Below, piece after piece: positions 25,031-31,264 of a stretch of DNA of 31,264 nucleotides. Source of the DNA: Bradyrhizobium sp. (lineage in GTDB: Bacteria > Pseudomonadota > Alphaproteobacteria > Rhizobiales > Xanthobacteraceae); the NCBI GenBank assembly GCA_028290305.1, contig JAQGKC010000338.1, positions 1 through 31,264 on the forward strand, in the 5' to 3' direction. Below the pieces are notes generated by a model, which ran no database searches, had not been told where the DNA came from, and saw only the letters and a list, made by a program, of their open reading frames with translations. The stretch's first letter is position 1. Each line of letters opens with the position of its first letter. The position numbers and the translations under genes are program-made.

Positions 25031-26002
25031 ATGCGAAGAACAGTGCTGGCTACAATCGTGGCGCTGCTGGCGCTTGGCGGCAACGCGTTCGCGGACGGCT
25101 TTCCCTCGCATCCCGTCACCATCGTGGTGCCGTTTTCCGCTGGCGGCCCGTCGGACGCGATGGCGAGGATTATGGCCGAGCGCATGCAGAGGGCGCTCGG
25201 CCAGACCGTCATGATCGAGAATGTCACGGGCGCGGGCGGATCGCTCGGGGTCGGGCGCGTGGTGCGCGCGCCCGCTGACGGGTACACCGTCGGCTTCGGC
25301 CATCTCGGCACCAACGTGGCCAACGGCGCGATCTACAATCTCGGCTACGACCTTGTAACGGATCTCGAACCGGTGGTGCTGCTCCCGAGCAATCCGATGA
25401 TTATCGTCAGCAAGAACGCGGTGCCGGCCAAAACCTTGAAAGAGCTATTGGCATGGCTGAAGGCGAAGCCGACGCCGCCGACCGCCGGCACCGCCGGGGC
25501 CGGTTCCGGGAGTCACATCGCCGGGCTTTATTTCGAGAGCGTCACCAGCATCAAGCTGCAGTACGTGCCGTATCGCGGCACCGCGCCGGCCTTGAATGAT
25601 CTCGTGGCCGGACAGATCGATGTCATCGTCGACCAGACCTCCAATTCGATCAGCCAGGTGCGCGCCGGCACCATCCGCGCCTACGCCGTCACCGACAGCA
25701 AACGGGTCGAATCAGCGCCGGACATTCCGAGCACCGACGAGGCGGGCCTGCCCGGATTTCACATGACATTGTGGTCCGGTCTGTGGGCGCCGAAAGACAC
25801 GCCGAAAGACATCGTCGCCAAGCTCAACGCCGCGGCGGTGGAGGCGTTGAACGATCCGGCCGTGCGCCAAAAGCTGGAAAACCTCGGGCTGGAAATGCCA
25901 CCGAAAGATCAGCTATCTCCTGAGGCGCTCGGTACCTGGCAGAAGGCCGAGATCGCGAAATGGTGGCCGATGATCAAGGCCGCCAACGTCAGGGTGGACT
26001 AG
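25031..26002 (+). CDS. Tripartite tricarboxylate transporter substrate-binding protein (Bug/TctC family)
   Basis: The 323-residue protein starts with a signal peptide (MRRTVLATIVALLALGGNAFA, cleavage near residue 21) and is expected in the periplasm. Family features are PVTIVVPFSAGGPSDAMARI, the ENVTGAGGSLGVGRVVRAPADGYT block, and YVPYRGTAPALNDLVAGQIDV with a Venus-flytrap fold. Bug proteins bind carboxylates and some other small molecules for TctAB transporters. No membrane components are nearby, so it is an orphan receptor, as is common in this family. GGAGG precedes the ATG. The ligand cannot be predicted. Confidence 0.94.
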   Translation: MRRTVLATIVALLALGGNAFADGFPSHPVTIVVPFSAGGPSDAMARIMAERMQRALGQTVMIENVTGAGGSLGVGRVVRAPADGYTVGFGHLGTNVANGAIYNLGYDLVTDLEPVVLLPSNPMIIVSKNAVPAKTLKELLAWLKAKPTPPTAGTAGAGSGSHIAGLYFESVTSIKLQYVPYRGTAPALNDLVAGQIDVIVDQTSNSISQVRAGTIRAYAVTDSKRVESAPDIPSTDEAGLPGFHMTLWSGLWAPKDTPKDIVAKLNAAAVEALNDPAVRQKLENLGLEMPPKDQLSPEALGTWQKAEIAKWWPMIKAANVRVD

Positions 26003-26193
26003 TTCCAGCAGGCGCGGGAATGTGAGACGCAAAAAGGACCGTCGTCATAAGCCAGCCGCTGAGGCGAGCATGAGGTTGACGCCTTATGGAATTCTTATGC
26101 GCTCTCGACCCGCTCCATCTGGAACTACCACAGCGAAGTCACATCTTTCGGATGAAGCAGGCATACAGCGTGATTTCCGTGAGGGGGTGGCTC

Positions 26194-26900
26194 ATGACGC
26201 TCCATGTAGACTTTGCCAGTCAGGACTACTTTCGCAATCCCGGTGCCGCAATCGGGACCGTTCGCCGGCAAGGTGGCGAAGGGTTGATTGCCGAGATCGT
26301 GCGCGTCGAGAAGGACGGCGGACAAATCAGCCCTGACGAAATCGTGGCCATGGTGTTCCTGTTGCTGCTCGCGGGGCACGAAACCACCACGCACCTCATC
26401 AGCGGGTCAACGCACGAGCTTTCGAAAATCCTGACCTCCGTGACTGGCTCGAAGAAGACTGGAGCCGCGTCGATCTGGCCGTGGAGGAGTTTCTGCGGTT
26501 TGTCTCACCGGTGCAGTTCACCAAACCGCGCTACGTGCGGAAGGATATTGAACTCGGCGGCGTCAGGCTGAAAAGGGGCGAGAAGATCATGGTCATGCTG
26601 GCAGCCGCCAACATGGACCCTCAAGCAAATCTTGATCCGGCAAGGCTCGATTTACAACGCAAGCCGAACCGGCACGTCGCTTTCGGCACCGGAATCCATT
26701 TCTGCCTTGGCCATCAGCTCGCGCGTATTGAAGGTAGGTGCGCGCTGAAATCTCTATTCCAGCGTTGGCCCAAATTGGCGCTCGCGTTGGATGAGTCGGA
26801 AATTACATGGCGCAGACGGCCCGGCATCAAGGCGATTGAGTGCCTGCCGGTCACTGTTGGCGGGGAAAAGCCAGGTCCGGCCGCACCAAAGGCGGCGTGA
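26194..26900 (+). pseudogene. Cytochrome P450 with internal deletion and frameshift
   Basis: From ATG 26194 the frame reads MTLHVDFASQDYFRNP, the usual N terminus of a class of soluble bacterial P450s. By about 26263 it jumps to RRQGGEGLIAEIVRVEKDGG and the I-helix LLLLAGHETTTHLI, so about 200 residues, including the B-H helices, are missing. Near 26419-26423 (CTTTCGAAAA) one base has been lost: the frame must shift to continue as ENPDLRDWLEEDW, EEFLRFVSPVQF with the K-helix/meander region, and the haem-binding [15 protein letters not shown] (Cys ligand present). With two disabling changes no working P450 can be made. The parent reaction is unknown. Confidence 0.82.
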
Positions 26901-27144
26901 TCGATCCTGCGGCGGTCGGAAGCAGCCACAAAATGGTTGCCGTTGCGCCACGATTGTTGCCTGGCCGCAACAGCAGGGGAAGATTTAACCGTTATTCCAG
27001 CTACCTCTTGCGCGCGCCGCTTTTTAGCCACACCCCTCTATGAAATCATCCTTCGTAGGCTAACAGCCACGGCGCTCGCGAAGGCGAAGGAAAATTCCTG
27101 ATTTTCCGGGTCTAACAAGAGTTGGCTGCGGAAACAGGTTCGCG

Positions 27145-28869
27145 ATGGACGCCAAGACCAATATCAAAAACAGACTGCCGAGCCGTCACGTGACGGAGGG
27201 CCCGGAACGGGCGCCGCATCGCTCGTATCTTTATGCCATGGGGCTGACCACCCAGCAGATCCACCAACCGTTCGTCGGCGTGGCGTCGTGCTGGAACGAG
27301 GCCGCACCCTGCAACATCTCGCTGATGCGGCAGGCCCAGGCGGTCAAGAAGGGCGTTGCCTCCGCCGGCGGCACGCCGCGCGAATTCTGCACCATCACCG
27401 TGACCGACGGCATCGCCATGGGCCATGACGGTATGCGCTCGTCATTGCCATCGCGCGAGTGCATCGCAGATTCCGTCGAGCTGACGGTCCGGGGCCATTC
27501 GTACGATGCGCTGGTCGGTCTCGCCGGCTGTGACAAGTCGCTGCCGGGGATGATGATGGCGATGGTCCGGCTCAACGTGCCGTCGATCTTCATCTATGGC
27601 GGCTCGATCCTTCCCGGCAATTTCCGCGGCCAGCAGGTCACGGTGCAGGACATGTTCGAGGCAGTCGGCAAGCATTCGGTCGGCGAAATGTCCGATGCCG
27701 ATCTTGATGAAATCGAGCGGGTAGCTTGCCCGTCGGCCGGCGCGTGCGGCGCACAATTCACCGCCAACACCATGGCGACGGTTTCCGAGGCCATTGGGCT
27801 GGCGTTGCCGTATTCGGCCGGCGCACCGGCGCCCTACGAGATCCGCGACGCGTTCTGCATGACCGCGGGCGAGAAGGTGATGGAGCTGATCGCGGCGAAT
27901 ATCCGTCCGCGCGATATCGTCACCCGCAAGGCCCTGGAAAACGCGGCGGCGGTGGTAGCGGCATCCGGCGGCTCGACCAATGCCGCACTGCACTTGCCGG
28001 CGATCGCCAATGAATGCGGCATCAAGTTCGATTTGTTCGACGTGGCGGAAATCTTCAAAAAGACACCATATGTCGCGGATTTGAAGCCAGGCGGTCGTTA
28101 TGTCGCCAAAGACATGTTTGAAGTTGGCGGCATACCGCTTCTGATGAAAACGTTGCTCGATAATGGCCACCTGCACGGCGATTGCCTGACCGTGACGGGC
28201 CGCACGATCGCCGAAAACCTCAAAAGCGTAAAATGGAATCCGCACCAGGATGTGGTGCGGCCGGCCGACAAGCCGATCACCGTCACTGGCGGTGTGGTCG
28301 GCTTGAAGGGGAATCTCGCGCCTGAGGGAGCGATCGTGAAGGTGGCGGGCATGTCGAACTTGAAATTTACCGGTCCCGCCCGCTGCTTCGATCGCGAAGA
28401 GGATGCCTTCGAGGCCGTCCAGAAGAAAACCTACAAAGAGGGCGAGGTCATCGTGATCCGCTATGAGGGGCCGCGCGGCGGCCCCGGCATGCGCGAAATG
28501 CTCTCGACCACGGCGGCGCTGACCGGGCAGGGCATGGGCGGCAAGATCGCCCTCATCACCGACGGCCGGTTCTCGGGCGCGACCCGCGGCTTCTGCATCG
28601 GCCATGTCGGGCCGGAAGCGGCGGTCGGCGGGCCGATCGCGCTGCTGCGGGACGGCGATATCATCGAAATCGACGCTGTCGTCGGGACACTTAACGTAAA
28701 GTTGACTGACGCGGAGCTGGCCGAACGTCGAACCAAATGGAAGCCCCGCGAGACCAATCATACGTCAGGAGCTCTTTGGAAGTATGCCCAGCAGGTTGGG
28801 CCGGCGGTGGACGGCGCCGTAACCCATCCGGGTGGGGCGCGCGAGAAACAGTGTTATGCGGACATCTGA
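27145..28869 (+). CDS. ilvD: Dihydroxy-acid dehydratase
   Basis: IlvD dehydrates 2,3-dihydroxy-isovalerate and 2,3-dihydroxy-3-methylvalerate to the keto acids of valine, leucine and isoleucine synthesis. The 574 residues include the iron-sulfur ligands Cys56 (NEAAPC), Cys129 (GLAGCDKS) and Cys201 (CPSAGACG), the carbamylated-lysine region near CDKS, and the C-terminal [21 protein letters not shown] with its catalytic serine region. Full length. The start [19 protein letters not shown] is the usual one. The stop overlaps the ATG of the exoR-like gene by 14 bases. The sequence is typical of the wider IlvD/Edd family, but the substrate is most likely the branched-chain one. Confidence 0.95.
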   Translation: MDAKTNIKNRLPSRHVTEGPERAPHRSYLYAMGLTTQQIHQPFVGVASCWNEAAPCNISLMRQAQAVKKGVASAGGTPREFCTITVTDGIAMGHDGMRSSLPSRECIADSVELTVRGHSYDALVGLAGCDKSLPGMMMAMVRLNVPSIFIYGGSILPGNFRGQQVTVQDMFEAVGKHSVGEMSDADLDEIERVACPSAGACGAQFTANTMATVSEAIGLALPYSAGAPAPYEIRDAFCMTAGEKVMELIAANIRPRDIVTRKALENAAAVVAASGGSTNAALHLPAIANECGIKFDLFDVAEIFKKTPYVADLKPGGRYVAKDMFEVGGIPLLMKTLLDNGHLHGDCLTVTGRTIAENLKSVKWNPHQDVVRPADKPITVTGGVVGLKGNLAPEGAIVKVAGMSNLKFTGPARCFDREEDAFEAVQKKTYKEGEVIVIRYEGPRGGPGMREMLSTTAALTGQGMGGKIALITDGRFSGATRGFCIGHVGPEAAVGGPIALLRDGDIIEIDAVVGTLNVKLTDAELAERRTKWKPRETNHTSGALWKYAQQVGPAVDGAVTHPGGAREKQCYADI

Positions 28870-29677
28870 GCGTATCATTTTTGCGTTGATTTTAGGGGCC
28901 ACGCCGGTGGCCGCGCCGGGATTCGCCTTCGACGGGGCGCCGGCTAACCAGGATGCGACCATACCGGTGGTTTCGGCCCAGTCCGGGGCCGTGGCGGCGT
29001 TGAAAAAGGCGGTCCCGCCCGCGGTGGCGCCGGACACTTCGCTGACCTCGCTGCAATATGCCGCGGAAGGCGGCCATCCCGGCGCGCAATGGAAGCTGGG
29101 GCGGATGTACGCCGATGGCAACGGCGTCACCCAGGACGATCTTCGCGCCTTCGAATATTTCAGCCGTATTGCCAATGCGCATGCGGAAGACAGCCCGTCG
29201 GCGCCGCAGGCGGCGATCGTCGCCAACGCCTTTGTCGCGCTGGGGCGGTATTACCTCAACGGCATTCCCAACTCGAAGATCAAGTCCGATCCGGAGCGGG
29301 CGAGGGAGATGTTCTCCTACGCCGCCTCCTATTTCGGAAACGCCGACGCACAATACGATCTGGCCCGGCTTTATCTCAATGCCGGCTCGTCGTCGCGGGA
29401 TGACTACCGTTATGGCGCGCGCTGGCTCGGCCTTGCGGCCCAGAAGGGCCAGCATCAGGCGCAGGCCTTGCTCGGCCAGATGCTGTTCAACGGCGAGCAG
29501 TTGCCGCGTCAGGCCGCCCGCGGGCTGATGTGGCTGACACTGGCACGCGACAGCGCCGCGCCGGACGAAACCTGGATCAAGGAAAGCTACAACAAGGCGA
29601 TCAGCAAGGCGTCCGACGATGACCGTGCGATGGCCCTGCAGATGCTCGAGCACTGGGTGCAGGGCCGCAAGGATTGA
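28856..29677 (+). CDS. Periplasmic Sel1-repeat protein, ExoR-like
   Basis: The 273-residue product has a signal peptide ([25 protein letters not shown]) and is expected in the periplasm. Sel1/TPR-like repeats follow: [20 protein letters not shown], then [15 protein letters not shown], then [19 protein letters not shown], then [18 protein letters not shown]. The order of blocks ([31 protein letters not shown]) closely resembles Sinorhizobium ExoR, the periplasmic inhibitor of the ExoS/ChvI system that controls exopolysaccharide and motility, and the length is similar. The start overlaps ilvD, so expression may depend on it. I see no exoS/chvI nearby. ExoR identity is by memory of the family pattern. 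Confidence 0.72.
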   Translation: MRTSERIIFALILGATPVAAPGFAFDGAPANQDATIPVVSAQSGAVAALKKAVPPAVAPDTSLTSLQYAAEGGHPGAQWKLGRMYADGNGVTQDDLRAFEYFSRIANAHAEDSPSAPQAAIVANAFVALGRYYLNGIPNSKIKSDPERAREMFSYAASYFGNADAQYDLARLYLNAGSSSRDDYRYGARWLGLAAQKGQHQAQALLGQMLFNGEQLPRQAARGLMWLTLARDSAAPDETWIKESYNKAISKASDDDRAMALQMLEHWVQGRKD

Positions 29678-29679
29678 GC

Positions 29680-29816
29680 CGTCACTCTGAGGTGGCGAAG
29701 CGTAGCGAAGCCCTCGAAGGGGGCGCCGGCGGAAGGCCGTGTAAGTAACCCATCCTTCGAGGCTCGCCAAAGCAGACGGTGCAAGTGCACCGTCTGGCTG
29801 GCACCTCAGGATGACG
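29680..29816. repeat. Palindromic intergenic repeat element
   Basis: The 137-bp gap between the exoR-like gene and xthA is almost wholly inverted repeats. The ends CGTCACTCTGAGGTGGC and GCACCTCAGGATGACG are complementary with few mismatches. Inside, CCTCGAAGG (29712-29720) matches CCTTCGAGG (29754-29762), and AGACGGTGCA-AG-TGCACCGTCT (29774-29795) is a perfect 10-base palindrome. It resembles the small non-coding palindromic elements scattered in Bradyrhizobium genomes. It sits between converging genes and could form a bidirectional terminator. Confidence 0.72.
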
Positions 29817-29837
29817 CTTTACGTGTGAACGGCGTAA

Positions 29838-30629
29838 TTAAGCCGCTTCGAAATCCAGATCAGCCCACACCGGCACATGATCTGACGGCTTCTCCCACGC
29901 GCGCACATAGCTATCGATACCGACACTGGTCAGCCGGTCGCTGGCTTGCGGCGACAGCAAGAGATGATCGATGCGTAGTCCGTGGTTTTTCTGCCAGGCG
30001 CCGGCCTGATAATCCCAGAACGTATATTGGCCTGGCGCGTCGGTGACGGCACGCAGCGCGTCGGTGAGTCCGAGGCCTAGCAGCGTCTGAAAGCTTTCGC
30101 GGGTGGTGGGCCGGAACAGGGCGTCGTTGACCCAGGCCGCTGGATTATGGACGTCCGTTGCTGCCGGAATGACGTTGAAATCTCCCGCCAGCACCAGCGG
30201 TTCTTCCGTCTTAAGTCGTTGCTTCGAATACTCAAGAAGACGCGACATCCATTTGAGTTTATAGGGATATTTCTCGGTTTCTGGCGGATTTCCGTTGGGT
30301 AGATACAAACAGGCGATCCGCAGCACGCCGTGCTTCAGCGTGACCACACCTTCCAGGAATCGCGCATGGGCGTCCTCGTCATCGCCGGCGAGCCCCGATT
30401 TGGTCTCGTCAAATGGCAACTTGGACAGCAGCGCGACGCCGTTGAAGGTCTTCTGGCCGTGGGTGACGACGTTATAGCCGAGCGCCTCGATCTCAAGCCG
30501 CGGAAATGCGTCATCGATGCATTTGATTTCCTGCAGGCAGACGATGTCAGGCGAGCAATCCTTCAGCCAGGTCAGCAGAGGATCGAGCCGCTGCCGGATC
30601 GAATTGACGTTCCAGGTCGCGATGCGCAT
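29838..30629 (-). CDS. xthA: Exodeoxyribonuclease III
   Basis: ExoIII is the main AP endonuclease and 3'-5' exonuclease of base-excision repair. The 263 residues are full length and contain MRIATWNVNSIRQRL, the metal ligand LQEIK (Glu34), the GDFNVIP catalytic Asp/Asn pair, GLRIDHLLLSP and the C-terminal SDHVPVWADL with the catalytic His. It lies 15 bp after erpA on the minus strand and the two are probably co-transcribed. It converges with the exoR-like gene across the palindromic repeat. Confidence 0.96.
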   Translation of the reverse strand: MRIATWNVNSIRQRLDPLLTWLKDCSPDIVCLQEIKCIDDAFPRLEIEALGYNVVTHGQKTFNGVALLSKLPFDETKSGLAGDDEDAHARFLEGVVTLKHGVLRIACLYLPNGNPPETEKYPYKLKWMSRLLEYSKQRLKTEEPLVLAGDFNVIPAATDVHNPAAWVNDALFRPTTRESFQTLLGLGLTDALRAVTDAPGQYTFWDYQAGAWQKNHGLRIDHLLLSPQASDRLTSVGIDSYVRAWEKPSDHVPVWADLDFEAA

Positions 30630-30644
30630 GAAGAAAAAAGTTTC

Positions 30645-30974
30645 TCAGATCGAAAAGCTGGTGCCGCAGCCGCAGGACGCGGTGGCATTGGGATTGACCA
30701 CCCGGAACGACGCCCCGATCAGGTCGTCGACGAAATCGACTTCCGATCCCGCCAGAAACGGCACCGAAGCCGGATCGACCAGCACCACCGCGCTGTCGCG
30801 GGCGATCACCAGATCATCCTCGGCCTGCGCGCGCTCGACGTCGAACTTGTACTGAAAGCCCGAGCAGCCGCCGCCCTCGACGCTGATACGCAGCATGGCG
30901 CCGTCGCCCTCGGTCTTGAGGATTTCCCCGATGCGGCGGGCGGCCCGCTCGCTGATGGTGACGGCTGTGGTCAT
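30645..30974 (-). CDS. erpA: A-type iron-sulfur cluster insertion protein
   Basis: A-type carriers receive iron-sulfur clusters and deliver them to apo-enzymes, which here could include IlvD. The 109 residues show the HesB/IscA fold and the three conserved cysteines: Cys37 in GGGCSGFQY, and Cys101 and Cys103 in SCGCGTSF. GGAG precedes the ATG. The erpA-xthA arrangement on the minus strand and the dgt gene facing away is, as far as I remember, typical of this group. The choice between ErpA and IscA is based on that context and on the absence of isc genes. Confidence 0.9.
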   Translation of the reverse strand: MTTAVTISERAARRIGEILKTEGDGAMLRISVEGGGCSGFQYKFDVERAQAEDDLVIARDSAVVLVDPASVPFLAGSEVDFVDDLIGASFRVVNPNATASCGCGTSFSI

Positions 30975-31082
30975 GACAGGTCTCCGATCGCCGGTGCCAA
31001 CCCGAAATTATCTGGTATCCGACGTCCAGCATAGTTAAGTGCGCCAGGCGCCGGAATCAAACCTTTAAGGGATTAATACACC

Positions 31083-31264
31083 GTGTCGGTCGGAATGGCT
31101 GCTCCTCGCTCGGTCTATGCCTGCGACCCCGACCGCAGTCGCGGACGGCTGTTCGCCGAGTCGCCGAGTAAGACCCGCAGCCCGTTCCGGCGCGATTGCG
31201 ACCGGGTGATCCATTCCACCGCATTTCGCCGCCTGAAGCACAAAACCCAGGTTTTCGTGTTCCA
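31083..31264 (+). CDS. dgt: Deoxyguanosinetriphosphate triphosphohydrolase-like protein, 3' end outside the window
   Basis: The frame opens at GTG 31083 (or ATG 31095) and runs off the window after 60 codons. It reads [48 protein letters not shown]. This is the highly conserved N terminus of the dGTPase-like HD-domain proteins, with the arginine-rich DRxRxxxS..R..LxxKTQVF signature. These enzymes cleave dNTPs to nucleosides and tripolyphosphate. The HD metal motifs lie beyond the edge. It is divergent from erpA with a 108-bp gap. GTG is listed because it gives the full N terminus, but neither start has a strong ribosome site. Confidence 0.88.
   Translation, partial: MSVGMAAPRSVYACDPDRSRGRLFAESPSKTRSPFRRDCDRVIHSTAFRRLKHKTQVFVF

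Noticed and set aside
26901..27144. Gap between the P450 relic and ilvD
   Set aside because: No gene, convincing terminator or repeat could be supported. Short open frames here are in shadow register and lack ribosome sites.
27442..28761. Minus-strand open frame of 439 codons opposite ilvD
   Set aside because: Shadow of ilvD; no signal peptide, domain or plausible start site.

Overview
The window is a GC-rich chromosomal segment, most likely from Bradyrhizobium or a close relative (Nitrobacteraceae, Alphaproteobacteria). This rests on recognition of gene content and order: kdsA, eno, an ftsB-like gene and a pdhA-pdhB-DUF5076-pdhC-lpdA cluster in which E1-beta carries its own lipoyl domain, plus ilvD, an ExoR-like Sel1 protein, xthA, erpA and dgt. 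No database search was possible. No rRNA, tRNA, CRISPR array, transposase or integrase was recognised.

Layout. (1) 1-2648, plus strand: the end of a VOC-like gene, kdsA (TTG start) and an MFS transporter. (2) 2691-7189, minus strand: a fluoride-resistance island. A promoter and structured leader precede an MFS transporter, a DUF190 (PII-like) gene, two crcB fluoride-channel genes and a second DUF190 gene. A second unit follows, with a sigma70-like promoter, a convincing fluoride riboswitch with intrinsic terminator, a Kef/CPA2-type antiporter that has lost its middle, a truncated universal stress protein and an ATPase-tail remnant. (3) 7279-11412: queF, eno, an HSL-type hydrolase and an Old Yellow Enzyme homologue. 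(4) 11504-14832: a 1047-residue secreted-type protein joining a GH113-like glycosidase domain, RTX repeats, a likely carbohydrate-binding module and four 95-residue tandem repeats. (5) 14974-23620: two oxidoreductases, the ftsB-like gene and the pyruvate dehydrogenase cluster. (6) 23686-29816: a threonine-synthase-like enzyme, a Bug/TctC binding protein, a cytochrome P450 pseudogene, ilvD overlapping an exoR-like gene, and a palindromic intergenic repeat. (7) 29838-31264: erpA-xthA on the minus strand and the start of dgt.

The most interesting part is the fluoride island. The two CrcB subunits carry complementary halves of the Phe box, which predicts an obligate heterodimer with one working pore. 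Each CrcB gene is matched by one DUF190 gene, suggesting by analogy with GlnK-AmtB that PII-like proteins regulate a fluoride channel. The island lies just upstream of queF and eno, and enolase is a classical fluoride target. Its distal end is decaying: the antiporter lacks most of its transmembrane core and the stress protein lacks its C-terminal part. The P450 gene 22 kb away shows the same kind of internal deletion.

No stretch longer than 300 bases lacks a gene. The largest gaps are 11413-11688, which holds palindromes and a short tandem duplication, and 26901-27144, in which I see nothing.
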